Assembly: GCF_000472425.1 (NCBI RefSeq)
Contig: NZ_AXAI01000009.1
Span: 182 to 64,181 of the forward strand
Length of the DNA stretch: 64,000 nt
Direction of reading: 5' to 3'
DNA from: Bradyrhizobium sp. Tv2a-2
Lineage (GTDB): Bacteria > Pseudomonadota > Alphaproteobacteria > Rhizobiales > Xanthobacteraceae
Shown here: piece by piece, positions 1-9,691 of the stretch
Layout of the letters: every line of letters begins with the position of its first letter
Position numbering within the stretch: position 1 is the first letter of the stretch
Program-made: the position numbers and the translations under genes
The notes under the pieces: model-generated
Told to the model about the DNA's origin: nothing
What the model saw: only the letters and a program-made list of their open reading frames with translations
Database searches by the model: none

Positions 1-140
1 CTGGCGGCTTGGGGATGGGTCTATCGATCTGCCGCTCCATCATTGAAGCGCATGGGGGGCGCCTATGGGCCACCGCCGCCCAACCTCGGGGCGCGACTTT
101 TCAATTCACGCTGCCTACACAATCAAATCAGGCAGCGTGA
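1..140 (+). CDS. Sensor histidine kinase, C-terminal end (5' part outside window)
   Basis: Reading frame opens at base 3 and runs to TGA at 138-140. The 45 visible residues carry the G2 box of a GHKL ATPase domain (GLGMGLSICRSIIEAHGG) followed by the usual end of the fold (ATFQFTLP). This is the C-terminal ATP-binding lobe of a two-component sensor kinase, which phosphorylates its own dimerisation-domain histidine. Sensor input and response regulator lie upstream of the window and cannot be named. The last 26 bases overlap an integrase remnant on the other strand. Confidence 0.9.
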   Translation, partial: GGLGMGLSICRSIIEAHGGRLWATAAQPRGATFQFTLPTQSNQAA

Positions 141-510
141 TTTGAACATTCTGCGGCGGGCCATGTGTCGCGGCCTCCCGCTGGCGGCGCTCTTCGGCCC
201 GGGGATCGCGGCCTTCAGCTATCGAGTTGCGCCATTGGTAAGCCGTGACCCTTGCCCTCTTCAGGGAGTCGGCCGCTACTCCCTCGTCGTTCGGGTCGTA
301 AACAAACGGCGCGATCGCAACCCGGGCCGAGCTTTTGAAGCCGGGAAACCTGCCTACGTACACAAAACTGCGCGAGGGTTCGTCGGCAGTGCCGAGCACG
401 CGAACGCCGAGGTTGTCGGTGTGGTCATCCATGACCACGTCCCCATGGCGCACTCCATCTTTGCCCGGCTTGAGGGCTCTGATAGTTCTTGGAGAGAGCC
501 GCTTGCGCAT
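115..510 (-). pseudogene. Truncated tyrosine-recombinase (phage/island integrase) N-terminal fragment
   Basis: The 131-codon frame begins MRKRLSPRTIRALKPGKDG and contains LGVRVLGTADEPSRSFVYVG, a basic segment, then IAEGRDPRAEERRQ. This is the layout of the arm-type DNA-binding domain (DUF4102 style) that opens P4-like and island integrases. The core-binding and catalytic domains (R...H-x-x-R...Y) are missing: after about residue 115 the frame runs into the 3' end of the histidine kinase gene on the other strand. A full integrase is about 400 residues, so this is a relic of a lost mobile element. An independent small DNA-binding protein is less likely. Confidence 0.7.
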
Positions 511-679
511 CAGGCGCCTCCTGCAACAGGTAAATTACAAAGGTCAGAAATCAGGACTTAAGCGGCAACGTCATGGCAACATTTTTCGCGAAATCATAAG
601 AAATCCATGGTAACAGAAAGATACGCTTCGCAACGTGAAACGCAGGTAAATCAGGACGATGGTGCAATTGATTGCATCT

Positions 680-720
680 GTTCTAAATCGAAGAAAACCG
701 TTCTAGATCTGGAATAGAAC
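680..720. promoter_or_regulatory. Repeated GTTCTA motif upstream of the deaminase gene, possible operator
   Basis: GTTCTA occurs at 680-685 and again at 700-705 (20-bp phasing, about two helical turns), and its reverse complement TAGAAC at 715-720. The second and third copies form an inverted repeat with a 9-base loop. The set ends 12 bases before the ATG at 733. Phased repeats plus a dyad are typical of a regulator-binding site, but the regulator is unknown and no clear -35/-10 was recognised. Apart from this, 511-732 holds nothing I can identify. Confidence 0.35.
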
Positions 721-732
721 AAGAGGACAGAA

Positions 733-1476
733 ATGGTCAGCGCCTTCGTAGCCGGCAATTACCGGTTCATTCCTGCGGTGTTTCAATATTCGAGCGGTGC
801 TGCCGCGGATCAGGGCTTTGAGATCGAGCGCGTGCGCTTCGATCGCCTCGTGCCGCTGGCTGAGGGCTTTGCGCAAATTGCAAACTATATCCGGGCCGCG
901 GGCCGGCAGCTGACATCGTTCTGCGCCTGCGAGCTGCGCTCGCCGGCTGCCTTCACCGACGAGGGCTTCCGCGCCTTCAACCTGCATTATGTGAAGACGC
1001 TGGCCGAGTGGGGCATCTATGACGGCACCACCAATCCGGTTGCGCGCAGCAATGTCTGTCCGGAGATCGATCCACCGGCCGAGCCGTCGTTCTACGCGTT
1101 TTCCTTCACCCGGCCGAGCCAGACCCCGTCGCCGAGCTTCGTGATCGCCGGCAGCGCCGAGGCGCGCGAGGGCGCCGGTCCCTATGCGGAGCGCATCGTG
1201 CGCTACCGCGATCTTTCGCCCGACGGTGTGCGGGACAAGGTCCGGTTCACCACGGGTGCGATGGAGCAGCGTCTCGCTGCCTTCGGTTTCGGCTGGAAGG
1301 ACACGACCGGTGTGCAGGCCTATTCCATCCGCGATTTCCATCCAGTGCTCGCCGACGAACTCGTCCGCCGTGGCGCGACGCGTTCGGGCCTGACCTGGCA
1401 CTTCGCGCGTCCGCCGGTGATCGACCTCGAATACGAGATGGATTGCCGCCGCGTGTTGCGGGAGGTGGTGATTTGA
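733..1476 (+). CDS. CnbZ-like 2-aminomuconate deaminase family protein
   Basis: A 247-residue soluble protein resembling the 2-amino-5-chloromuconate deaminase (CnbZ) family, which hydrolytically removes ammonia from 2-aminomuconates in aminophenol and nitroaromatic breakdown. Family-like blocks are LAEGF, FCACELRSPAAFTDEGF, ARSNVCPEIDPPAEPSFYAF, FVIAGS, and GLTWHFARPPV near the C-terminus. The start at 733 follows an AAGAGGA ribosome-binding site. The gene stands alone on the plus strand, convergent with the peptide-importer operon. No ring-cleavage dioxygenase or semialdehyde dehydrogenase is nearby, so the true substrate is open; any enamine or imine intermediate is possible. Confidence 0.75.
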   Translation: MVSAFVAGNYRFIPAVFQYSSGAAADQGFEIERVRFDRLVPLAEGFAQIANYIRAAGRQLTSFCACELRSPAAFTDEGFRAFNLHYVKTLAEWGIYDGTTNPVARSNVCPEIDPPAEPSFYAFSFTRPSQTPSPSFVIAGSAEAREGAGPYAERIVRYRDLSPDGVRDKVRFTTGAMEQRLAAFGFGWKDTTGVQAYSIRDFHPVLADELVRRGATRSGLTWHFARPPVIDLEYEMDCRRVLREVVI

Positions 1477-1497
1477 TTGCGCCTTGGCGGCTGGGAA

Positions 1498-1523
1498 ACA
1501 CCTCTCACCGGCGGGAGAGGTGT
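1498..1523. terminator. Hairpin between convergent genes
   Basis: Perfect 9-bp inverted repeat ACACCTCTC / GAGAGGTGT with an 8-base loop, placed 22 bases after the deaminase stop and 31 bases from the end of the minus-strand permease. It lacks a clear T-run on either side, so it may act as a bidirectional stop or a mRNA 3' protective stem. A shorter stem with the same ACCTCT/AGAGGT core occurs at 38288-38308. Confidence 0.45.
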
Positions 1524-1553
1524 AATCCGCGGAGAGGCTTCGCTGCCTGAAGC

Positions 1554-2441
1554 TCACCGCTCCCTTGGATCAAGCGCGTCACGCAGGCCGTCGCCGACCA
1601 GGTTGAGCGACAGAACCACGAGGAAAATCGCAAGCCCCGGCCAGACCGCCATCCAGGGTGCGTTGGTGAGAAAGCGCTGTGCGGCATTGAGCATGCTCCC
1701 CCAGGACGGCGCAGGCGGCTGCTGGCCCAGCCCCAGGAACGACAGCGCGGCCTCGGCAATGATCGCGGCGGCAATCGACAGCGTGGCTTGCACGAGCAGC
1801 GCGGGAAGGATATTCGGCAGAATGTGCATCACGGCGATCCGCCACGGCGGATTGCCGATTGAGCGTGCGGCCTCGACATAGTCTTCGACCTTGACGCCCA
1901 TCACCTGGGCGCGGGTCAGGCGAATGAAGACCGGCGTCGCGGAGACGCCGATCGCGATCATGGCATTGCCGAGGCTTGGCCCTAAGAACGCGGCAAGCGC
2001 GATTGCCAGGATCAGGAACGGACAGGCCAGCATGGCATCGGTGATGCGGCTGATCAGCGCATCGATAAACCCGCCGCGGTAGCCGGCGAGCAGGCCGAGT
2101 GGCACGCCGATCGACATCGCAATGGTCACCGAGATCAGGCCCGCGAGCAGCGAGGCGCGGGCGCCGTAGATGACGCGGGCCAGTATGTCGCGGCCGAGTT
2201 CGTCGGTGCCGAACCAGTGAGGCGGCGACGGCGGCTTGCGCACCAATGTCCAGCTGGTTGCCACCGGATCGTAGGGCGAGACCAGCGGCGCCAATAGCGC
2301 AAGCAGGATGAAGGCCGCGACCACGACGAGGCCTGCGACCGCTCCCTTGCGTTTGAGCAGCCGCCGCAGCGCGCGGCGCGCCGGGCTCTCCAGCGTCTCG
2401 TCGGCACCAGCCGCAATGGCGGGGAGGGCGGCGTCGCTCAT
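1554..2441 (-). CDS. Oligopeptide/dipeptide-type ABC transporter permease, DppC/OppC family (system 2)
   Basis: A 295-residue inner-membrane permease and the last gene of the twelve-gene operon. A cytoplasmic N-terminus (about 35 residues) is followed by a first transmembrane helix (GLVVVAAFILLALLAPLV), the OppC-type PHWFGTDELGRDILARVIYG motif, and the EAA loop EAARSIGNPPWRIAVMHILPN that contacts the ATPases. It pairs with the permease at 2446-3387, from which it is separated by 4 bases. Substrate cannot be read from a permease. Start ATG at 2439-2441. Confidence 0.93.
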   Translation of the reverse strand: MSDAALPAIAAGADETLESPARRALRRLLKRKGAVAGLVVVAAFILLALLAPLVSPYDPVATSWTLVRKPPSPPHWFGTDELGRDILARVIYGARASLLAGLISVTIAMSIGVPLGLLAGYRGGFIDALISRITDAMLACPFLILAIALAAFLGPSLGNAMIAIGVSATPVFIRLTRAQVMGVKVEDYVEAARSIGNPPWRIAVMHILPNILPALLVQATLSIAAAIIAEAALSFLGLGQQPPAPSWGSMLNAAQRFLTNAPWMAVWPGLAIFLVVLSLNLVGDGLRDALDPRER

Positions 2442-2445
2442 CTGG

Positions 2446-3387
2446 CTAGCCCCTCAGTCGCGGGTTGACGAGGATATAGGCGATGTCGGCGACCAGGTTC
2501 AGCGTGATGTAGATGGTCGCCGTCACCAGCACCACGCCCTGCACCACGGCATAGTCGCGGTTGAAGACGGCGTCCACGATCAGCTTGCCGAAACCCGGGA
2601 TTGTGAAGATCTGCTCGGTCAGCACCGCGCCTGACAACAGCGTGCCTAGTTCGAGCGCACCAAGCGTGATCACTGGCGTTAGCGCGTTGCGCATCGCGTG
2701 CTTGAGGATCACCGAGCGTTCGGACAGTCCCTTGGCGCGCGCCGTGCGCACATAGTCGCTTTCCAGCACCTGCAGCATGGCGCTGCGGGTGTGCCGCATC
2801 AGGATCGCCGCGATCGCATTGCCGAGCACGAAGGCCGGCATGATGGTAGAGGCGAGGCTCGCGCGCCAGTTCTCCGACAGCGGCACATAGCCGGAAGCCG
2901 GCAGCCAGCCGAGCTTGATGGAGAAGAAGAAGATCAGCAGGATGCCGAGCCAGAAGTTCGGGGTGGAAATGCCCCATAGCGCAAACAGGTTGGCGCCATA
3001 GTCCCAGGCGGTGCCTTTCCTCACCGCGGAGATGATTCCGGCGGGAATGCCGATCAGGAAGGCGATGACGATTGCCATCGCGGCGAGCTGCAGCGTGACC
3101 GGCAACTTTTGCGCGATCAATTCACGCACCGGGACCTTGATGCGCAGGGACTCGCCGAAGTCACCGGACAGCACGCCCTTGACCCAATAGACATATTGCA
3201 CCGGGACCGGTTGATCGAGCCGGTAGGCCTTGCGGATCTGCGCGATCACGGCCGGGTCGTGCTCCTCGCCCGCCATCACCAGCGCGGGATCGCCGGGCAA
3301 GAGGTGCTGCAGCGAGAAGATCAGCAGCGACACAAAGAACAGCGTCGGGATCAGCTGTGCGATACGGCGGGCGAGAAAGTTCAGCAT
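2446..3387 (-). CDS. Oligopeptide/dipeptide-type ABC transporter permease, DppB/OppB family (system 2)
   Basis: A 313-residue inner-membrane protein with the family start (MLNFLARRIAQLIPTLF), the LLPGDPA periplasmic motif near residue 35, about six membrane spans, and an EAA-type loop ending in KHAMRNALTPVITL. It forms the translocation heterodimer with the DppC-type protein encoded 4 bases downstream. The gap to the preceding binding-protein gene is 37 bases, consistent with co-transcription. Confidence 0.93.
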   Translation of the reverse strand: MLNFLARRIAQLIPTLFFVSLLIFSLQHLLPGDPALVMAGEEHDPAVIAQIRKAYRLDQPVPVQYVYWVKGVLSGDFGESLRIKVPVRELIAQKLPVTLQLAAMAIVIAFLIGIPAGIISAVRKGTAWDYGANLFALWGISTPNFWLGILLIFFFSIKLGWLPASGYVPLSENWRASLASTIMPAFVLGNAIAAILMRHTRSAMLQVLESDYVRTARAKGLSERSVILKHAMRNALTPVITLGALELGTLLSGAVLTEQIFTIPGFGKLIVDAVFNRDYAVVQGVVLVTATIYITLNLVADIAYILVNPRLRG

Positions 3388-3424
3388 GGCGCGCGCTGGC
3401 CTCCATGCGGCGAGAGGGGAGCGC

Positions 3425-4936
3425 TCACTTCAGCTTCAGCCCGATCACACGGACCAGCCCGTCCGGCATCTGCTTGTAGCCTTCGAGCTTGGTCGTGTGC
3501 GCGATCAGGATCCCGCGATGATAAATATAGAGGATCGGTTCGTCCTCCAGCACGAGCTTGGTCAGCTTCTCATACAGCGCCTTGCGCTGCGCCATATCCG
3601 TGGTGAGCCGCGCATCGTCCAACGCCTTGTCGGCCTCGGCATTGCTCCAGACGCTGTAATTCTGCGGAGCGCTGGAGTGAAGGAAAATGTAGCTGTTGCC
3701 ATCAGGGTCGATGCGTCCGCTCCAGTTGAGCAGATAGGCCTGGTATTCGCCGGCCTCTGCCTGTTTCAGCGAGGTCGCAAATTCCGTGACCCTGATCTTC
3801 ATGTCGAACCCGGCTTCCGCTGCCATCGACTGGATCACCTGCGCAGCCGCTTCGGTCTCCGGCCCCTTCGGCACCATGAAATCGATGCTGACCGGCGGCG
3901 TGACGCCGGCCTCCTTCAGAAGCGTCTTGGCCTTCTCGACGTCGCGCGCGCGAATTGGAAAAGCCTTCTGGTAATAGGGATGATCGGGGCTGATCCATTG
4001 GTTGCCGGGCACGAACTCGCCGTTGAACACCACCTGGTTCAGCGCCTCGCGATCGATCGACAGATCCAGCGCCTGGCGCACCTTGGCCGACTGGCTGAGC
4101 GGGCCCTTGGCCTTGTCATGGCCGATATTCAGCGTGATGCCCTGGTAGCCGAGTTCATTCGCCTTTGACAGTTTCAGGTTGGGATCGGCGCGCACATCCT
4201 TGATGTCGGTGGCGAGCACGCGCTCGATCAGATCGAGCCCGCCGGATTTCAGGTTTGCCAGTCGCACCGTGGAATCGACGATGGGAAGATAGACGATGCG
4301 GTCGATGAAGACGTTGTCCTTGTTCCAGTAGTCCTTGAACTTCTCGAACACGATGCGATCCTGCTGCACGCGTTCGACGAATTTGTAGGGCCCGGCGCAG
4401 ACCGGATGCAGGCCGAACTTGTCGCCCTCGGCTTTGGCGGCCTTTGGCGACACCATCATGCCGGCACGGTCGGTGAGCTGGGCGATCAGCGGCGAGAACG
4501 GCGCTTTCAGCACCAGCTTGACGGTGAGGGGATCGACGATATCGACATGGTCGAGCGAGGCAAGCTCGGGCTTGCGGAACGAGCCCTGCATCGTCAGATG
4601 CCGCTCCAGCGAGAATTTGGCGGCCTCTGCGTCGAACGGCTCGCCGTCCTGGAACTTGACGCCGGGCCGCAGCTTGATGGTGACCTCCTTGCCGTCGGCC
4701 GAGGTCTCCTGCGACAGTGCAAGCTGCGGCACGATGTTGAGCTTGTCGTCGATGTCGAACAGCTTGTCGCAGAAAGCGGCAAACACGATGCGGCCGACAT
4801 AGGTGCGCGCCAGGGTCGGATCGAGGATGTCGGGATCCTCGGCAAGGCCGATGCGCAGCGTCGTCTCCGCTTGCGCGGATGCCGTGAATGATAATAACAG
4901 AACCGCCAGTGCCAGCACCATCCGCCACAACTTCAT
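3425..4936 (-). CDS. ABC transporter substrate-binding protein, SBP_bac_5 (peptide/opine/nickel) family (system 2)
   Basis: A 503-residue secreted protein beginning MKLWRMVLALAVLLLSF with a Sec signal peptide, probably cut after AQA near residue 23. The mature part has the family blocks LRIGLAEDPDILDPT, KLRPGVKFQDGEPFDAEAAKFSLERH and LVLKAPFSPLIAQL. A further in-frame start lies 14 codons upstream, but 4936 is chosen because GAGAGGGAC precedes it and the signal peptide then starts normally. It delivers ligand to the permeases at 1554-3387. Peptides, glutathione-like compounds or opines are all possible for this family. Confidence 0.92.
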   Translation of the reverse strand: MKLWRMVLALAVLLLSFTASAQAETTLRIGLAEDPDILDPTLARTYVGRIVFAAFCDKLFDIDDKLNIVPQLALSQETSADGKEVTIKLRPGVKFQDGEPFDAEAAKFSLERHLTMQGSFRKPELASLDHVDIVDPLTVKLVLKAPFSPLIAQLTDRAGMMVSPKAAKAEGDKFGLHPVCAGPYKFVERVQQDRIVFEKFKDYWNKDNVFIDRIVYLPIVDSTVRLANLKSGGLDLIERVLATDIKDVRADPNLKLSKANELGYQGITLNIGHDKAKGPLSQSAKVRQALDLSIDREALNQVVFNGEFVPGNQWISPDHPYYQKAFPIRARDVEKAKTLLKEAGVTPPVSIDFMVPKGPETEAAAQVIQSMAAEAGFDMKIRVTEFATSLKQAEAGEYQAYLLNWSGRIDPDGNSYIFLHSSAPQNYSVWSNAEADKALDDARLTTDMAQRKALYEKLTKLVLEDEPILYIYHRGILIAHTTKLEGYKQMPDGLVRVIGLKLK

Positions 4937-4952
4937 CGAACCGGTCCCTCTC

Positions 4953-6061
4953 TCAAGCGCCCGCCCGCGGGCTTGCACTGACTATATCAACCCCACCGCG
5001 CGCGGGTCCTTCCGTCGAAAGGCTGAAAGCCGCGACCAGTTTCTCCAGCGCCGGCGAGAAGCCGCCGTCGTGCGGCACGACCGCGTCGGCCGGCGGCAGT
5101 TCCGCAACGCGGTGGCACGCGGTCGCGTGTCCAGTGCTATCGGCGATCAATGCGGGGCCTTCAACGCGACAGCGCTCGACGACGTAGGCGCAACGGGAGT
5201 GAAAACGGCAGCCCGTTGGCGGATTGAGCGCGCTCGGCAGCTCGCCCTGCAGCACGATGCGGCTGCGCTTTGCCTGCGGCTTGGGTACGGGGATCGCCGA
5301 CAGCAGCGCCCTTGTATAGGGATGGCGGGGTGCTGCGAACAACGCATCCGTCGCGGCCGTCTCGACGATCTGGCCGAGGTTCATAACCGCGACGCGGTCG
5401 GCGATGTGCTTGACCACGGCGAGGTCATGCGACACGAAAATATAGGCGAGCCCGAGCCGCTGCTGCAGATCACGAAGCAGGTTCAGGATCTGCGAGCGGA
5501 TCGAGACGTCGAGCGCGGACACCGGCTCGTCGCAGATGATCAGCTTCGGCTCGACTGCAAGTGCTCGCGCAATGGCGATACGCTGGCGTTGGCCGCCGGA
5601 AAATTCGTGCGGATAGCGGCGCGCGACCCGCGGCTCGAGCCCGACCATGCGCAGGATCTGCTCGACGCGCTCGCGCCGCGCAGATGCAGGGACGAGATTG
5701 TGCAGTGCCAGCGGCTCGGCCAGGACCTGCCCGACCGTCATACGGGGATTGAGCGAGGCATAGGGGTCCTGGAAGATCAGCTGGGCCTTGCGACGGAAGG
5801 CGCGCAACTCGGTCGCGGTGAGCGCGAGCAGGTCGCGTCCCTCGAAGCGGATCGCGCCAGCGTCCGGCTCGATCAGGCGCAGCGCCAGCCGGCTCACGGT
5901 CGACTTGCCGCAACCGGATTCACCGACCAGTGCCAGCGTCTCGCCTGCCTTGACGGAAAAGCTCACGCTTTCCACTGCACGCACGAAAGCGGTCGGCCGG
6001 CCGAACAGCGAACGCGTGGCCGGAAAGCGTTTGACCAGGCCGTCGGCTTCGAGCAGCGCGG

Positions 6062-6065
<4 letters not shown>
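4953..6065 (-). CDS. Oligopeptide/dipeptide ABC transporter ATP-binding protein, DppF/OppF type (system 2)
   Basis: A 370-residue ATPase with Walker A GESGCGKST near residue 50, Q-loop FQDPYASLNPRM, ABC signature EFSGGQRQRIAIARAL, Walker B LIICDEPVSALD, and the Opp-type C-terminal Cys-containing motif PTGCRFHSRCAYVVERC. It carries about 40 more residues at the C-terminus than usual, of no recognised function. Its ATG overlaps the stop of the DppD-type gene by 4 bases (ATGA), implying translational coupling of the two motor subunits. Confidence 0.93.
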
Positions 6066-7047
<982 letters not shown>

Positions 7048-7051
<4 letters not shown>

Positions 7052-7758
7052 TGCTTGCTCGCTCGCGCTGCTTCGACACCGGCGTCTATGATGGCGCGAT
7101 CGGTGATCCCGGCGGGATGGGCACGGGAGGGAAGGAACTGGCGGAAATGCGCCCAGCGCTCGCGGCTGACCTGCTCCAGCCGTTCGAGCTCGGCAAGCGG
7201 GTCGGGATGGTCGTCGACGCGCAGGTCGAGCGCCGGCCAGTCCTCGGTGTCATGGATCAGCAGCGCCGCCGATTGCTTGCCGCGCTGGTCGCCGCCGGCC
7301 GCTTCGCCCGCGTGCATCGCCGCGAGCAGCCGTCGCGCAAAGGGCAGATGCGCGTTGGCGACAAATGCCTTCGCCGTATCGTCCAGCACGCCACGGCCCG
7401 CGAGCATGTTGCCGGCAATCGAAAAGCCGTCGCCCCGGACGTGACCGCACCAGTCGATGCATTCGCGCCCTGTATGTGCGGCGATCCGCCCCGCCGTGTC
7501 CAGAATGTGGAGCTGCCGGGTCGCAGCGCCGCTGTCGGCAGCGATCAGGGAATCGAGGATATCCTGCGGGCTCTTGCCCTCGTGCAGCAGCTTCAGGCCA
7601 TCGATGCCGTAATAGGGATTGACCAGCGCCTGGGTTGCGATGCCGCCGATGCCAGGTGCGATGTGCGGCACCAACGCACCGACCGCGAAGAATTTGGTGG
7701 CGACCGCGATGCCGATCTGGGCGGTGGCACTATCCTTGGCGATGATCGACCAGGTCAT
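7048..7758 (-). CDS. DUF1028 domain protein (Ntn-hydrolase-like fold)
   Basis: A 236-residue protein matching DUF1028 from end to end: MTWSIIAKD at the start, then GIAVATKFFAVGALVPHIAPG and ATQALVNPYYG. The family adopts an Ntn-hydrolase-like fold and is repeatedly found next to peptidases and peptide importers, but its reaction is not established as far as I know. Here it lies 24 bases after gamma-glutamyltransferase (also an Ntn hydrolase) and overlaps a peptide-importer ATPase gene. A role in hydrolysing imported amide or gamma-glutamyl compounds is therefore plausible. No signal peptide, so probably cytoplasmic. Confidence 0.85.
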
Positions 7759-7782
7759 CTTGCGTGTCCATCAGGTGGTCTA

Positions 7783-9588
7783 TCAGCGTCCTGCGGCATA
7801 GCCCTGCATGCCGCGCGGATTGGCGGCGGCGCGACGGCGGCGGCCGACGCGGGAGGCTGCGGTGAGGCGGCCTTCGGACCAGTCCGGGCCGATCTCGACA
7901 ACGTGGCCGCGCCGCTTCAGTTCATCGACGGTTGCCTTCGGCACGCGGTTCTCCAGGACGAGCACGCCGGGGCGTGCGGTACGCGGCCAGAACGAGATCG
8001 GGAAATGCTCGGAGTGCCAGGCCGGCGCGTCGATCGCTTCCTGCAGGTTCATCTTCGCATGCACATGGCGCAGGAAGAATTGCGTGATCCACTGGTCCTG
8101 CTGGTCGCCGCCGGGCGAGCCCCAGGCGAGATAGGGTTCACCGTCGCGCAGCGCCATCGAGGGCGACAACGTGGTGCGCGGACGCTTGCCCGGCGCGAGC
8201 GCGGCGGGGTGGTTCTCCTCGAGCCAGAACATCTGCGCGCGGCTGCCAAGGCAGAAGCCGAGTTCGGGGATCACGGGTGAGGATTGCAGCCAGCCGCCGG
8301 AGGGCGTTGCCGAGATCATGTTGCCGGCTGTGTCGATGATGTCGAAATGCACGGTGTCGCCGCGTACCTCGCCGAAGCGTCCCACTGTAGGTTCGCCGGC
8401 GCCCATCGCGCCCACCGCCTCGCGATGTCCCTCGGCGGGGCGCAGCTTGACGACCGCGCCAAAGCCTTCGACCGCGCCCGGGATGAATTCGAGCGAGGCC
8501 TTGTCCGAAATCAGCTTGCGGCGTTCGTCATTATAGGCGTCCGACAAAAGCGTCGCGATCGGAATGTCCGTGAACTTGGGATCGCCATAGAAAGTCTCGC
8601 GGTCGGCATAAGCGAGCTTGGCGCATTCGATCTGGAGGTGGATGAAATCCGGACCTGTCGGATCGAGCCCGTCGAGCTGGAAACCCTTGAGCAGCGCGAG
8701 TTGCTGCAGCATCACCGGGCCCTGGCTCCAGACGCCGGCCTTGCAGACCGTGTAGCGGCCGTAGTCGTAGGTCAGCGGCGCCTCGATAGTCGGCTGCCAG
8801 CGCGCCATGTCGTCGGCCGAGAGCACACCTTTGTGCGGTGAGCCCGAGACGTCCATCACCTCTTGCGTCCGGCAGAATTTGTCGATCGCCTCCGCCACGA
8901 AGCCTTTGGACCACGTGGCGCGCGCCCGTTCGATCTGGGCGACACGGTCGCTGCCTGCGCTCTCCGCCTCGTTGAGGATGCGAGTGTAGGTCTCGGCGAG
9001 CTGCTTGTTGGTGAAGATGGCGCCGGGCGTCGGCACCTGGTTGTTGGGCAGATAGACCGCGGCCGAGGTCGGCCAGTGCTTGCGGAACAATTTCTCGACG
9101 GTCTGGATGGTGGCGCAGGCGCGCTCGACCAGCGGGTAGCCGTCGCGGGCATAGACGATCGCCGGCTCCAGCACATCGCGCAGCCGCAAGGTGCCATAGT
9201 CGCGTAGGAGCAGCATCCATGACTCGAAAGTGCCGGGCACGCAGGCAGCCAGCAGTCCGGTGCCGGGCACCATCTCCAGGCCCTCGCTCTTGTAATGGGC
9301 GATGGTGGCGCGCGCCGGTGCCGGACCCTGACCGCAGATCACCTCGGCACGGCCGCGTTTGACGTCGTGGACTATGATTGGCACGTCGCCGCCGGGACCG
9401 TTGAGATGCGGCTCGACCACCTGCAGTGTGAAGGCAGTGGCGACACCGGCGTCGAAGGCGTTGCCGCCCTTTTCCAGCGTCGCCATCCCGACCGCGGTTG
9501 CGATCCAGTGGGTCGAGGTCACGACCCCGAACGTGCCCTCGATTTCGGGCCGGGTCGTGAACGGATCGGGATTGATGTTACTGGCCAT
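7783..9588 (-). CDS. Gamma-glutamyltransferase family protein (Ntn hydrolase)
   Basis: A 601-residue protein of the GGT family, which cleaves or transfers the gamma-glutamyl group of glutathione and related amides after autoprocessing. The predicted nucleophile is Thr near residue 412 in GDTVHFDIIDTAGN (the family usually has TTH; here TVH). PGKRPRTTLSPSMAL matches the oxyanion-region block PGKRPLSSMSP. The start at 9588 (MASNINPDPF) is preferred over longer in-frame options because family homology starts just after it. No signal peptide is seen, unlike periplasmic E. coli Ggt, so it probably acts on imported substrate. It sits between two importer gene sets. Bases 9589-9691 hold no gene. Confidence 0.88.
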   Translation of the reverse strand: MASNINPDPFTTRPEIEGTFGVVTSTHWIATAVGMATLEKGGNAFDAGVATAFTLQVVEPHLNGPGGDVPIIVHDVKRGRAEVICGQGPAPARATIAHYKSEGLEMVPGTGLLAACVPGTFESWMLLLRDYGTLRLRDVLEPAIVYARDGYPLVERACATIQTVEKLFRKHWPTSAAVYLPNNQVPTPGAIFTNKQLAETYTRILNEAESAGSDRVAQIERARATWSKGFVAEAIDKFCRTQEVMDVSGSPHKGVLSADDMARWQPTIEAPLTYDYGRYTVCKAGVWSQGPVMLQQLALLKGFQLDGLDPTGPDFIHLQIECAKLAYADRETFYGDPKFTDIPIATLLSDAYNDERRKLISDKASLEFIPGAVEGFGAVVKLRPAEGHREAVGAMGAGEPTVGRFGEVRGDTVHFDIIDTAGNMISATPSGGWLQSSPVIPELGFCLGSRAQMFWLEENHPAALAPGKRPRTTLSPSMALRDGEPYLAWGSPGGDQQDQWITQFFLRHVHAKMNLQEAIDAPAWHSEHFPISFWPRTARPGVLVLENRVPKATVDELKRRGHVVEIGPDWSEGRLTAASRVGRRRRAAANPRGMQGYAAGR

Positions 9589-9691
9589 GACGTATCCATT
9601 ATTTGGCATGCAACGTGAGCGAGCGCACTTGATCACAGCCGCGGCTGGCTGCCAACTGGCGCTGCCGCATGCCGCCCTCGCAACCACGTAA

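Noticed and set aside
703..1557. A 284-codon minus-strand frame opposite the CnbZ-like gene
   Set aside because: No homology pattern; the plus-strand frame has family blocks and a good ribosome-binding site.
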